A DNA stretch of 28,968 bases from JBMYYE01 sp049609065 (GCA_049609065.1 JBMYYE010000016.1:1-28968); one strand, 5' to 3'; numbered from the stretch's first letter, positions 8,102 to 16,981 are shown. Translations and numbers: made by a program. The notes: generated by a model not told the origin, from the sequence alone.

Positions 8102-8130
8102 TTGCGAAATAATATTGCGCAGGATATGAC
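8102..8130 (+). promoter_or_regulatory. Candidate pntAB promoter with overlapping palindrome
   Basis: TTGCGA at 8102-8107 and TATGAC at 8125-8130 are separated by 17 bases, the optimal spacing for a sigma-70-type promoter, and lie 53 bases before the pntA GTG start. A 19-base imperfect palindrome (8103-8121, TGCGAAATAATATTGCGCA, 16 of 19 positions symmetric) covers the -35 box and most of the spacer. This is where a repressor would block polymerase. The palindrome is seen directly; the promoter call rests only on consensus similarity. Confidence 0.35.
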
Positions 8131-8182
8131 GGATAGACCTAGAATTGCTACTGTAACGTAGACTGTAAGAAGGGGATAGCAC

Positions 8183-9757
8183 GTGTTAATCGGAGCTCCA
8201 AAAGAACTATTTGACGGGGAAGCGCGTGTCGCGATGACCCCAGAGAGCGCGGCACAACTTCAAAAATTGGGGTATGACTGCGCGATCGAAACGGGCGCGG
8301 GCGCGCTTGCTGGTTTTGATGATGCCGCCTATGAGGCTGCAGGTGTCAAAATCATCAAAACGCCAGCTGCGCTTTGGAAAGAATGCGACATCGTTGCGAA
8401 GGTGCGCCAGCCGAATGAGGCGGAGCTAAAACGCTTAACCAAGGGTAAAACCTTGATTTCATTCTTTAACCCGGGCGGCAACGACGCGGGTATGGAGGCT
8501 GCGAAGAAAAAAGGCGCAAACGTGATTGCCATGGAAATGGTGCCACGGATTTCGCGCGCGCAAAAAATGGATGCCCTGTCTTCCATGGCAAATATCGCAG
8601 GTTACCGCGCCGTGATTGAGGCGGGTAACAACTTTGGCCGGTTCTTCACAGGCCAAGTAACAGCCGCAGGTAAAGTGCCCCCAGCCAAGGTTTTGGTTGT
8701 CGGTGCTGGCGTTGCTGGCTTGGCGGCGATCGGCACATCCACCTCTTTGGGTGCGATTACTTATGCGTTTGACGTGCGCCCAGAAGTGGCCGAACAAATC
8801 GAATCTATGGGTGCTGAATTTGTATTCCTCGATTTTGAAGAAGAACAAACAGATGGTGCAGAGACAGGTGGATATGCCGCCCCGTCTAGCCCTGAGTTCC
8901 GTGAAAAACAGCTCGCGAAGTTCCGCGAACTGGCGCCTGAAATTGACATCGTGATCACCACGGCCCTTATCCCAAACCGCGAAGCCCCGAAGCTTTGGCT
9001 CAAGGATATGGTTGAATTGATGAAGCCGGGTTCTGTGGTCGTTGACCTTGCGGCGGAAAAAGGCGGCAACTGTGATTTGACCGTCATGGATGAAAAAATC
9101 GTGTCCGACAATGGCGTGACCATTGTGGGGTATACGGATTTCCCATCACGGATGGCGACACAGGCATCGACGCTTTATTCCAACAACATTCGCCATATGA
9201 TGACGGATTTGACCCCTGAAAAGGACGGCCAAATTAACCATGATATGGAAGATGACGTGATCCGCGGTGCAACCGTGACGTTTGAAGGTGAAATCACTTT
9301 CCCACCGCCCCCACCAAAAGTGGCGGCGATTGCGGCACAACCGAAAAAGGACGCGCCAAAGGAACTAACACCAGAAGAAAAACGCGCCGCAGAAGTCGCC
9401 GCGTTCAAGGCGGCCACAAAACAACAAGTGGGCCTCTTGGCCCTAGGTGGGTTCTTGATGCTTTTGGTTGGCGCCTATGCGCCTGCAAGCTTCATGCAGC
9501 ACTTCATCGTGTTTGTTTTGGCCTGTTTTGTTGGGTTCCAAGTGATTTGGAACGTGTCACATGCGCTGCATACACCTTTGATGGCGGTGACCAATGCGAT
9601 CTCTGGGATCGTGATTTTGGGCGCGTTGCTCCAAATCGGGTCCAGTGGGTTCCTCGTGACGCTTTTGGCGGCCATTTCGATCTTTATTGCGACCATTAAT
9701 ATTGTTGGTGGCTTCCTCGTGACACGTCGCATGCTTGCGATGTTCCAGAAATCTTAA
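8183..9757 (+). CDS. pntA: Re/Si-specific NAD(P)+ transhydrogenase subunit alpha
   Basis: A 524-residue subunit of the proton-translocating transhydrogenase, which uses the proton gradient to reduce NADP+ with NADH. The N-terminal part is the NAD(H)-binding domain I, opening with IGAPKELFDGEARVAMTP and carrying the dinucleotide motif GAGVAGL at residues 174-180. A charged linker rich in proline, lysine and alanine follows (about 375-410). The last 110 residues hold four membrane segments of domain II. This is the undivided alpha subunit, as in E. coli; some alphaproteobacteria split it into two genes. The start is GTG with AAGGGG upstream. pntB follows after 12 bases. Confidence 0.95.
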   Translation: MLIGAPKELFDGEARVAMTPESAAQLQKLGYDCAIETGAGALAGFDDAAYEAAGVKIIKTPAALWKECDIVAKVRQPNEAELKRLTKGKTLISFFNPGGNDAGMEAAKKKGANVIAMEMVPRISRAQKMDALSSMANIAGYRAVIEAGNNFGRFFTGQVTAAGKVPPAKVLVVGAGVAGLAAIGTSTSLGAITYAFDVRPEVAEQIESMGAEFVFLDFEEEQTDGAETGGYAAPSSPEFREKQLAKFRELAPEIDIVITTALIPNREAPKLWLKDMVELMKPGSVVVDLAAEKGGNCDLTVMDEKIVSDNGVTIVGYTDFPSRMATQASTLYSNNIRHMMTDLTPEKDGQINHDMEDDVIRGATVTFEGEITFPPPPPKVAAIAAQPKKDAPKELTPEEKRAAEVAAFKAATKQQVGLLALGGFLMLLVGAYAPASFMQHFIVFVLACFVGFQVIWNVSHALHTPLMAVTNAISGIVILGALLQIGSSGFLVTLLAAISIFIATINIVGGFLVTRRMLAMFQKS

Positions 9758-9769
9758 GGAGGGGTGGAT

Positions 9770-11209
9770 ATGTCTATTGGTATTGTTTCAGCCGCTTATA
9801 TCGCCGCTGCAGTTCTCTTTATTTTGTCTTTGGGTGGCTTGTCCAACCAAGAAAGCGCCAAACGGGCCGTTTGGTACGGTATTGCGGGTATGGCGCTTGC
9901 CATGTTTGCGACCGTGTTTGGTCCGGGTGTCGGTAGCTACTTTATCTTGATCCTTATGGTTGCAGGCGGGGCGTATATCGGCCACATGGTTGCCAATAAG
10001 GTTGAGATGACAGAAATGCCACAGTTGGTGGCGGCGCTCCATTCCTTCGTGGGTTTGGCGGCTGTTTTCATCGGCTTGAACGCGGATCTAGAACTGAGCT
10101 CGGTAACGGCCATGAAAGAGGCAGGTGAAAGCCTCCATAATCTTGCGGGCTTCTCAAAGAAATTGGCCTATAAAGACGCAGCTGAAATCGCGATTTTGAA
10201 AGCCGAAGTTTTCCTCGGGATTTTCATCGGAGCTGTGACCTTCACAGGCTCTGTTGTGGCCTTTGGCAAACTGGCGGGTAAAGTTGACGGCAAACCGACG
10301 AAGCTCCCTGGTGGGCATGCGTTGAACGCGGCGGCTTTGATCCTCTCAATTGTGTTGGGTGTGATGTATATGTCTGGCGCAGGTATCTGGACCATGATCC
10401 TTGTGGTCGTGATCGCAGGCTTTATCGGCTGGCACCTCATTATGGGGATTGGCGGCGCGGATATGCCGGTGGTTGTGTCGATGCTCAATTCCTATTCTGG
10501 TTGGGCCGCAGCGGCGATTGGCTTCACGCTTGGCAATGATTTGTTGATTGTTGTTGGCGCGCTTGTCGGGTCTTCTGGTGCGATTTTGTCCTACATTATG
10601 TGTAAGGCGATGAACCGTCATTTTGTGTCGGTGATCTTGGGCGGCTTTGGTGGCGCCACAGGTCCACAGATGGAAGTCGAAGGTGAACAGATTGCCATCG
10701 ATGCGGATGGTGTTGCCGCGGCTCTTGATGACGCGGATAGCGTTGTGATCATTCCAGGCTATGGCATGGCCGTGGCTCAAGCTCAGCAAGCCGTATCAGA
10801 ATTGACCAAACGCCTACGTGATAAAGGCAAAGAGGTCCGTTTTGCGATCCACCCCGTGGCAGGGCGTCTACCGGGGCACATGAACGTGCTTTTGGCTGAG
10901 GCAAAAGTGCCTTACGACATCGTTTTGGAAATGGATGAAATCAATGATGATTTCCCTGAAACAGACGTGGCGATTGTGATCGGGTCAAACGACATCGTAA
11001 ATCCTGCGGCACAAGATGATCCAAACTCCCCAATTGCGGGCATGCCGGTTCTGGAATGCTGGAAAGCAAAGCAAGTCTTCGTTTCAAAACGTGGTCAAGG
11101 CACAGGCTATTCTGGTATCGAAAACCCGTTGTTCTTTAAGGAAAATACACGCATGTTCTATGGTGATGCAAAAGACAGCATCAACCAGCTGCTGACCATG
11201 ATTCAATAA
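9770..11209 (+). CDS. pntB: NAD(P)(+) transhydrogenase subunit beta
   Basis: A 479-residue partner of PntA. Roughly the first 270 residues contain about nine membrane helices that form the rest of the proton channel. The C-terminal domain III binds NADP(H) and shows the family signature PGYGMAVAQAQQAV near residue 329, followed by IHPVAGRLPGHMNVLLAEA. I chose ATG at 9770 because AGGAGG at 9757-9762 is 7 bases upstream; an in-frame GTG at 9764 lies within that ribosome site. The gene is followed 18 bases later by a strong rho-independent terminator, so pntAB is a two-gene operon. Confidence 0.95.
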   Translation: MSIGIVSAAYIAAAVLFILSLGGLSNQESAKRAVWYGIAGMALAMFATVFGPGVGSYFILILMVAGGAYIGHMVANKVEMTEMPQLVAALHSFVGLAAVFIGLNADLELSSVTAMKEAGESLHNLAGFSKKLAYKDAAEIAILKAEVFLGIFIGAVTFTGSVVAFGKLAGKVDGKPTKLPGGHALNAAALILSIVLGVMYMSGAGIWTMILVVVIAGFIGWHLIMGIGGADMPVVVSMLNSYSGWAAAAIGFTLGNDLLIVVGALVGSSGAILSYIMCKAMNRHFVSVILGGFGGATGPQMEVEGEQIAIDADGVAAALDDADSVVIIPGYGMAVAQAQQAVSELTKRLRDKGKEVRFAIHPVAGRLPGHMNVLLAEAKVPYDIVLEMDEINDDFPETDVAIVIGSNDIVNPAAQDDPNSPIAGMPVLECWKAKQVFVSKRGQGTGYSGIENPLFFKENTRMFYGDAKDSINQLLTMIQ

Positions 11210-11227
11210 AAGAACCCTATTCATGAA

Positions 11228-11268
11228 ACGGGCCCCCGCGTGCAAACGCGTGGGCCCGTTTTGCTTTT
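11228..11268 (+). terminator. Rho-independent terminator after pntB
   Basis: Arms at 11228-11241 and 11246-11259 (ACGGGCCCCCGCGT and ACGCGTGGGCCCGT) pair over 14 positions with one mismatch, around a 4-base loop. A T-rich tract (TTTTGCTTTT) follows. It lies 18 bases after the pntB stop and 18 bases before the stop of the convergent barrel gene. Only three T residues follow the hairpin on the other strand, so it should work mainly for pntAB. Confidence 0.9.
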
Positions 11269-11276
11269 GGACGCCT

Positions 11277-12029
11277 TTAATTGTCGGCGAGGCCCGTTCT
11301 TGCGTCAGACATAAAGCCTGCATGTTTAAATGGCCTATGGGTGCCGCCTTTGCCAAACTGATAAGTCAAACCGATATTGATGAAGCTGGGCTTTTTGCTT
11401 ATCCCTTCAATATCCATTGTTCCATAGCGCCCGTAAAGCGAAAGCCCCTCCACTGGAAGGTCGTAAGAAACGCGAAGGCCCGCGTAATTAAAGTCGTTCT
11501 TTTGATTTCCTGCGCCTTGATCTGTCGTAGTGTTAAAGGAGGTTTCCAGACCAAGGGTGAACGCATCGGTCAGGCGGTAATCTACGCCGAGTTCAATGCT
11601 TTTTACGTCAGCGTAGTCTTTGCGTCCGCTATATTGCGTGTAGCTTGCAGCAATCTCAAATTTTCCAATAGAATACTGTGCGGCAACACCTGTTGTATTA
11701 AGGGCATGTTTGCCAAAATAATCGACCCGTCCAAAGAAGGCCCCAGCCCGCAAGCTGTCCGTGATGTCACCAAAGAAATAGAGGGACAGGTCTTTGTCGC
11801 CATGATTTTTGCCAGAATCGGTGTAACGGGAAAAGGACAGATCGCCTTGGACCCCGAATTTTCCAAATCGGTAGGTGGAATTCACATTGATGGCTTTGAT
11901 TGCACCAACTGTAGCTCCTGCATTGTTGCTTTTTGCATGTGAAATTGAAATGCTTGTTTGTTCAAACTCTGCAAGCGCGGGGGATGCGATGGCACCAATA
12001 AGCGCAGACGTAAGGAATATTGCTTTCAT
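11277..12029 (-). CDS. Small outer-membrane beta-barrel (porin-like) protein
   Basis: A 250-residue protein with a clear signal peptide (MKAIFLTSALIGAIASPALA, cleavage after ALA at residue 20). The mature sequence is a series of alternating strands ending in aromatic residues (NVNSTYRFGKFGVQGDLSF, FEIAASYTQYSG, SIELGVDYRL), as in small porins and 8-12-strand barrels. I do not recognise a specific family; the transported solute is unknown. The last barrel-like strand, SFINIGLTYQF, is not the C-terminus: 22 more polar residues follow. Barrel proteins normally end with the aromatic residue recognised by BamA, so this tail is unusual. The gene is monocistronic and convergent with pntB. Confidence 0.65.
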   Translation of the reverse strand: MKAIFLTSALIGAIASPALAEFEQTSISISHAKSNNAGATVGAIKAINVNSTYRFGKFGVQGDLSFSRYTDSGKNHGDKDLSLYFFGDITDSLRAGAFFGRVDYFGKHALNTTGVAAQYSIGKFEIAASYTQYSGRKDYADVKSIELGVDYRLTDAFTLGLETSFNTTTDQGAGNQKNDFNYAGLRVSYDLPVEGLSLYGRYGTMDIEGISKKPSFINIGLTYQFGKGGTHRPFKHAGFMSDARTGLADN

Positions 12030-12063
12030 AATAAGGCGGGCTTTCTTCGTTATTATTCATGAA

Positions 12064-12091
12064 GTTATAGGCAGGTATTACGGCCCTACAA
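12064..12091 (-). promoter_or_regulatory. Candidate promoter of the beta-barrel gene
   Basis: On the minus strand TTGTAG (12086-12091) and TATAAC (12064-12069) are separated by 16 bases and lie 35 bases before the start codon. The -10 box matches the consensus at five of six positions. This is consensus similarity only. The region between it and the start holds no strong ribosome-binding site. Confidence 0.3.
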
Positions 12092-12209
12092 ATGTAAAAT
12101 GCATGGCGCGAATTCAATAAAATTTCTTTTCAGCCGAAGAAAACAAACGAAAGTGTGACTTTTATACATGCCTTTTTGTTAGGCTTCATTCCTGCCTTAT
12201 AGTCAGAGT

Positions 12210-12296
12210 GCATAAGATGGAGGAGCAGGTCGACTTATATGGCTGTCTTGGGATGCACCACAGAAAAAAGGCGGCATGTAAGCCGCCTTTTCTTTG
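12210..12296 (+). ncRNA. Candidate intergenic small RNA (about 87 nt)
   Basis: On the plus strand TTGTTA (12176-12181) and TATAGT (12198-12203) sit 16 bases apart, and a strong hairpin with a T-rich tail closes the segment at 12266-12296. This gives a self-contained transcription unit with no convincing gene. The predicted transcript has an exposed purine-rich stretch GGAGGAGCAGG (12220-12230) before the terminator. Short reading frames of 28 and 32 codons cross the segment but run into or through the terminator hairpin. The hairpin also serves the RND operon from the other side, so it could exist for that reason alone. Confidence 0.3.
12266..12296. terminator. Bidirectional rho-independent terminator after the RND permease gene
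   Basis: A perfect 10-base stem, AAAAGGCGGC (12266-12275) with GCCGCCTTTT (12282-12291), encloses a 6-base loop. On the minus strand a run of T residues follows the hairpin, 20 bases after the stop of the permease gene, so it terminates the efflux operon. On the plus strand TTTTCTTT follows, so it could also end a transcript coming from the small intergenic unit at 12210. Confidence 0.8.
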
Positions 12297-12310
12297 GAAA
12301 TGAGGATGCT

Positions 12311-15300
12311 TTACTTCTTCTTTCGTGCTGTCTCTGACCCCATGACAATTTCGGAGGGGTCCCAGATCACTTCAGTGGACGCATCTTGTTGTGATCGTTT
12401 GTCAAGCATGATGTCTTGGAAGGCGCGGCTGTCGCGCCCAAGGCGACGGGCATTAGCATAGCGTCGGATCACGCCTGCATAGGTGCTGGCCCAGACCCGA
12501 AGCGCCAGCATCGATGGGGTAAAGACCAAGGTCAGGACCGTTGCAATGCCAAGGCCAAAAACCACAGCGGTTGCCAGCTGAATCCACCAAAGCGCGGTGG
12601 GGCTATTGATCGAATACCCGCCATTCACAAAGTCGAGCGAAATCCCGAGCATCATCGGTGCAAGCCCCGCCATGGTGGTCACGGTGGTTAATAAAACAGG
12701 ACGAATGCGCGCCTCAGCTGTGCGCACGATGGCTTCAATCCGCGGCATATAGGCGGAAAACTCCTGATAGGTATCGATGAGAACAATGTTGTTGTTCACC
12801 ACGATCCCTGCCAGCGCAACGATGCCTGTGCCGGTCATGATGATGGAAAAACTCTGTCCCATCAAAAGCATACCCAAAAGCACGCCGGCCGTGGACAACA
12901 CCACCGCCAAAAGCACCAAGATGGAGTTATAAAAGCTGTTGAACTGCGCCAACAAAATAATGAACATGAGCGCCAAAGCCCCTAAGAATGCACTCCCGAG
13001 GAACGCTTGGCTTTCAGCTTGGTCTTCTTGGTCGCCGGTCCATTCCCATTTGATGCCTGTAGGCAGGGGACTTTCATCCTCAAGCCATGAAGTCAGGTTG
13101 GCGATCTGCACATCAGGGGTGACAGGTTTGCCATCCGCATCAACCATATCGGGCACGATCCCCGCTTTGATGTCAAAGTAGCGTGATTGATTGTAGCGAT
13201 CAATTTGACCGAGCTTTTTCACCGGGATGCGTGTGACAAAGTTAGAGAGCGGGATGAGCCCGTCTGCCGTGCGCAGCTTGAGCGTATCAAGCGTGGACAG
13301 CACACGGTATTCTTCGGGCATACGCACACGGATATCGATTTCCTCATCGGAGCTATCGACGCGCATTGTATCAAGCAAAATCCCACGTGTGACGAGCTGT
13401 ATCATGCCGCCAACCGTGGCCACATCCGCGCCATAACGCCCTGCTTTTTCGACATCAACATTGAACTGCCAATCGATCCCAGGGAGCGGAAGCGTGTCCT
13501 CAATCTGCGTGAGACCTTCGGTCTGATCAAACTTCGCGCGCACCTGTTCAGCCGCCTTGGTGAGATCATCCCAATTGTCTCCTGTGACACGCAAATGTAC
13601 GGGCTTTGCGCTTGCGGGGCCGCGGCTTAGGTTTAGGATTTCAATTTGAATGCCTGGGATGGTTGCGAGGCGTTTTTCAAGATCGGCAAGAACCACATCC
13701 CCATCCAGTTCGGCTTGGTCTTTGCGTTTTTCCCATTTGATGAGCTCAATTTGAACCCGTCCGATTGAATCGCGTGGGGCCTCAGCCCCGCCCGTGTTGT
13801 TGTTGAGCCCACCTGAGCCGGCAAAAGCAAAGGCACTGTCAATACCAGGGGTATCAAGGACGATTTTTTCAACCATCGCAACGGCGCGGTCTTTGTCCTC
13901 AAGGGAAAGATTGCCGCGGTCTTTGACATAAATGATGGCTTGCTCAGGTTCGCTTTCGACGAAAAACTCAGTGCCGTTATTGTTGGCGCCATAGGTGATG
14001 AACGTCAAAGCGACAAAGCCCAAAACAGCAAAGATGGATATAAACGGCATATAGGGACGCGAAACAAGGAAGCGGATGAATATGCCAAAAGCTGTGGGCT
14101 GATAGCCAGCTTCAACTTTTTTGCGCCGCATGAGGCCTTCGATATTTGCGGATTGTAACGCGATGGAGGAGGAAAAGCTTCCGATCATGAAAAGGATCCC
14201 GCCTAAGAACACACCGCCAAACTCCCCAAAGATATAGCTTGGGTTGAGCATCTTCATCAGGCCCGTGAACATAATCATGCCCGTTGGAATGATCAGCAAC
14301 ACGCGGGTGAGTTTTGGCCAATGGGCGATCATTTCAGCTTGGCTGCTTAAAAGCCGTGAAATGCGCCCTGACACACCGCCCATCACAGGCAAATAGATGA
14401 GCGCCACGATCAAGCTCGCGGACAGCACAAAAATCAACGTTACAGGCAACATGCCCATGAATTGCCCAGGAACACCAGGCCAAAACAGCATCGGCAAAAA
14501 CGCACAAAGCGTGGTTGCCGTCGAGGACACAATGGGCCAGAACATCCGTTTTGCCGCCTCAACAAAGGCATGCATGGGGCCTGCGCCTTCTTCGATGCGG
14601 CGATCGGCGTATTCCACCACCACAATGGCCCCATCGACAAGCATCCCAACGGCCAAAATCAAACCAAACATCACGATGTTTGAAATGGTCACGCCCATGG
14701 CGCTTAGGAAGATAAAACAAAGGAGGAAAGATGACGGAATGGCAAAGCCAACCAAAAGCGCCGCGCGGGTCCCAAGAGCCGCCAAAACCACAATCATCAC
14801 GAGCGCAATCGCCGTCAAAACGGAGCCTTCAAGCTGAGAAACCATAGAGGCCACGATGGTGGACTGATCGTTTGAGGTGCCGACTTTTATGGCGGCTTTG
14901 AGTTCGGGCGGCCAGCTTTCTTGTTCCTTAGCCAGCGCCTCTTGCACAATGGCGGAGGTGTCGATGATGTTGTAGCCTTTGCGTTTGACCACCTGTAGCG
15001 CCAATGTGGTTTCGCCGTTAAATCGGGCCACGCCGCTGTGATCTTCGAAGGTGAGGCGAATTTCCGCGAGGTCCCCTAAGGTGACAATGCGGTCACCATT
15101 GCGTTTCACAGGCAAATTATAGACATCAGTTGCCTCATCAAATGAGGAGGGGATCTTAATCGCCATCGATCCCGTTGCATTTTTAATTTCACCCGCTGCG
15201 ATCAATTGATTGTTTTGGCGCACAACATTGATGAGCTCGCCCGCGGTCACATTATAGGCCTCAAGGCGTAAAGGGTCGATTAGCACTTCGAGCATTTCAT

Positions 15301-15838
15301 CGCGGTGCCCCGCCAAATCAGCGGATAAAACTGGTTCCAACCCTTCGATCACATCTTGGAGTTCCTTGCCAATTTTGAGCATCGTACGTTCAGGGAGGTC
15401 ACCCGTCAGATTGACGATCAAAATAGGAAACTCAGAAAAGTTAATTTCATTCATGGAATAGTTTTCTGCCCCTGATGGGAAATTGGGCTGCACGCGGGTC
15501 ATGCGATCGCGCACATCCGCCATAATTTTGCTTTTGTCCCAGCCAAATTCAAACAAAAGCGCAACACCTGCATAGCCTTCGGAGGCGGTGCTGGTCATTT
15601 TGTCGAGCCCATCTAGATCAGATAGCTCCGTTTCCATCGGCTGCACGAGGAGTTTCTCACTGTCAGAGGCGGAAATGCCAGGGAAAGGCACCGAAATGAA
15701 AAGAGCCGGAATTTCAATATCCGGCTCACCTTCTTTGGGAAGGGATGTATATGTAGTCCAGCCAATAACAAGGGTGATCACAATAAAAGTTAGGACCATT
15801 CGGGCATGATCAGCCGCCCAATCAACGATGCGGATCAT
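12311..15838 (-). CDS. Efflux RND transporter permease subunit
   Basis: An inner-membrane proton-driven pump of 1175 residues in the AcrB/AcrD/AcrF superfamily (COG0841), normally a trimer working with an adaptor and an outer-membrane channel. It has the usual twelve-helix plan: a first membrane segment at about 14-31, a large periplasmic loop, helices 2-6 from about residue 338, and a repeat in the second half. In helix 4 the sequence is GMLVDGAIVVVEY, with D402 kept but glycine at 403 where AcrB has a second aspartate (D408). In helix 10 it reads GIVVNNNIVLID, with asparagine where AcrB has K940. RIRPVLLTTVTTMAG, the helix 11 segment, is kept. Substrates cannot be read from the sequence. 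Its start overlaps the adaptor stop by 4 bases. Confidence 0.92.
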   Translation of the reverse strand: MIRIVDWAADHARMVLTFIVITLVIGWTTYTSLPKEGEPDIEIPALFISVPFPGISASDSEKLLVQPMETELSDLDGLDKMTSTASEGYAGVALLFEFGWDKSKIMADVRDRMTRVQPNFPSGAENYSMNEINFSEFPILIVNLTGDLPERTMLKIGKELQDVIEGLEPVLSADLAGHRDEMLEVLIDPLRLEAYNVTAGELINVVRQNNQLIAAGEIKNATGSMAIKIPSSFDEATDVYNLPVKRNGDRIVTLGDLAEIRLTFEDHSGVARFNGETTLALQVVKRKGYNIIDTSAIVQEALAKEQESWPPELKAAIKVGTSNDQSTIVASMVSQLEGSVLTAIALVMIVVLAALGTRAALLVGFAIPSSFLLCFIFLSAMGVTISNIVMFGLILAVGMLVDGAIVVVEYADRRIEEGAGPMHAFVEAAKRMFWPIVSSTATTLCAFLPMLFWPGVPGQFMGMLPVTLIFVLSASLIVALIYLPVMGGVSGRISRLLSSQAEMIAHWPKLTRVLLIIPTGMIMFTGLMKMLNPSYIFGEFGGVFLGGILFMIGSFSSSIALQSANIEGLMRRKKVEAGYQPTAFGIFIRFLVSRPYMPFISIFAVLGFVALTFITYGANNNGTEFFVESEPEQAIIYVKDRGNLSLEDKDRAVAMVEKIVLDTPGIDSAFAFAGSGGLNNNTGGAEAPRDSIGRVQIELIKWEKRKDQAELDGDVVLADLEKRLATIPGIQIEILNLSRGPASAKPVHLRVTGDNWDDLTKAAEQVRAKFDQTEGLTQIEDTLPLPGIDWQFNVDVEKAGRYGADVATVGGMIQLVTRGILLDTMRVDSSDEEIDIRVRMPEEYRVLSTLDTLKLRTADGLIPLSNFVTRIPVKKLGQIDRYNQSRYFDIKAGIVPDMVDADGKPVTPDVQIANLTSWLEDESPLPTGIKWEWTGDQEDQAESQAFLGSAFLGALALMFIILLAQFNSFYNSILVLLAVVLSTAGVLLGMLLMGQSFSIIMTGTGIVALAGIVVNNNIVLIDTYQEFSAYMPRIEAIVRTAEARIRPVLLTTVTTMAGLAPMMLGISLDFVNGGYSINSPTALWWIQLATAVVFGLGIATVLTLVFTPSMLALRVWASTYAGVIRRYANARRLGRDSRAFQDIMLDKRSQQDASTEVIWDPSEIVMGSETARKKK

Positions 15839-16908
15839 TTGATCATCCCTTCATCTACGGTGCGGACTTTGACGCCATCAGTGACAAATTCTTGGCCAAT
15901 GATGATGACATTGCTCACCGGTGGTAACCCCGTGAGCCAAACACCTTCGGTGGTGTCACGGATCATCGTCACGGGCACAAATTGCACTGTTTCATCGACC
16001 ACGGTGCGCACCCCAAGGTCACCTTGGTTGTTTAACGTGAGAGCAGAGAGCGGCAAAAGATGTGCGTCTTGCCCTTCAGCTGAGATCAAAATCTCAGCGG
16101 TTTGACCGTCACGGATGGCAAAGTCTGGATTTGGAACTTGAATTTCTGCGCGGAAGGTGCGGGTTTGAGGATCGGCGCGCCGCGAAATGAAGGTCACACG
16201 ACCCGCAAGCTCATCCCCATTGCTAAGGCGTGCGCCAGCTTGTGCGCCGATGGAAATTTTATCCACCTGTGTTTCAGGGACAAACCCAACAAGTTTGATC
16301 GTATCAAGTTGAATAACAGTTGCACAGAGCGCGCCTGGTTGAAGCAAAGACCCAAGTTCGGCGGTATCCGTTTCCAAAAGGCCGTCAAATGGGGCCGTTA
16401 TGTCCAAACGCGCCATTTCTTTTGTCGCGGCCTCGACACCCGCTTGGGCCGCTTGCAGACCTGCTGAGGCGGAAAGGGCGCGCGTTTCAGAGGCAAATCC
16501 GCCTTGTTTCAATTTATCAGCCGCCTTGGCGTTGATTTCGGCTTCGGCGAGGCGGGCTTTGGCTTCGGCCAAGGACGCCCCGCGCGCACCAGCGTCTAAA
16601 GTACAAAGGCTTTGGCCTTCTTTGACATATTGCCCTTTGCGCAGCGGCTCTGAAATGACGGTACTGGAAGTCTCGGCGCGGACTTCGACCTGACGAATGG
16701 CTTCGGTCTGTCCCCTTAGGAGCACGGCTTGGTTTGTTGATTGCGCTTCGGAGTGGCGGGTGACGACGGAAATCATATCCGTTTGTTCAGCTTGCTTTGC
16801 AACCTCGTTTGGTGCTGGCTCTTCGAGGCTTACCCAATCACGCTTCAATGTGAAAATAAGTAAAAATATACAAACCAATGTTGCGGTAACGATCGAAAAA
16901 ATGCGCAT
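15835..16908 (-). CDS. Efflux RND transporter periplasmic adaptor subunit
   Basis: A membrane-fusion protein of 357 residues that links the RND permease to an outer-membrane channel. It has an N-terminal membrane anchor (MRIFSIVTATLVCIFLLIFT) without a lipobox. Then come a split biotinyl-lipoyl domain (VRAETSSTVISEPLRKGQYV and DITAPFDGLLETDTAELGSL), a helical hairpin around residues 105-155 rich in alanine and glutamate, and beta-barrel and membrane-proximal domains. I prefer the start at 16908, where GAGGG lies 7 bases upstream; ATGs at 16914 and 16950 are possible. No tolC-like gene is nearby, so a channel encoded elsewhere is presumably used. The promoter region holds a TetR-type palindrome. 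Confidence 0.9.
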   Translation of the reverse strand: MRIFSIVTATLVCIFLLIFTLKRDWVSLEEPAPNEVAKQAEQTDMISVVTRHSEAQSTNQAVLLRGQTEAIRQVEVRAETSSTVISEPLRKGQYVKEGQSLCTLDAGARGASLAEAKARLAEAEINAKAADKLKQGGFASETRALSASAGLQAAQAGVEAATKEMARLDITAPFDGLLETDTAELGSLLQPGALCATVIQLDTIKLVGFVPETQVDKISIGAQAGARLSNGDELAGRVTFISRRADPQTRTFRAEIQVPNPDFAIRDGQTAEILISAEGQDAHLLPLSALTLNNQGDLGVRTVVDETVQFVPVTMIRDTTEGVWLTGLPPVSNVIIIGQEFVTDGVKVRTVDEGMIK

Positions 16909-16981
16909 TGCCATACCCTCAGAGCTTTCCTTCCCTAATAGGTAGAACAATGTGGCAAAATGACAAGGTCCAGTCAGGACA

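Noticed and set aside
7649..8182. A 177-codon minus-strand open frame ending next to the pntA start
   Set aside because: It overlaps the ICMT-like gene in antisense and covers the pntAB promoter region; the sequence resembles no protein family.
12231..12350. Small reading frames of 28 and 32 codons in the gap before the RND terminator (starting near 12218 and 12239)
   Set aside because: Both run through the terminator hairpin, and spacing from GGAGG to the second ATG is too long. A small RNA or plain terminator explains the segment better, though a leader peptide cannot be excluded.
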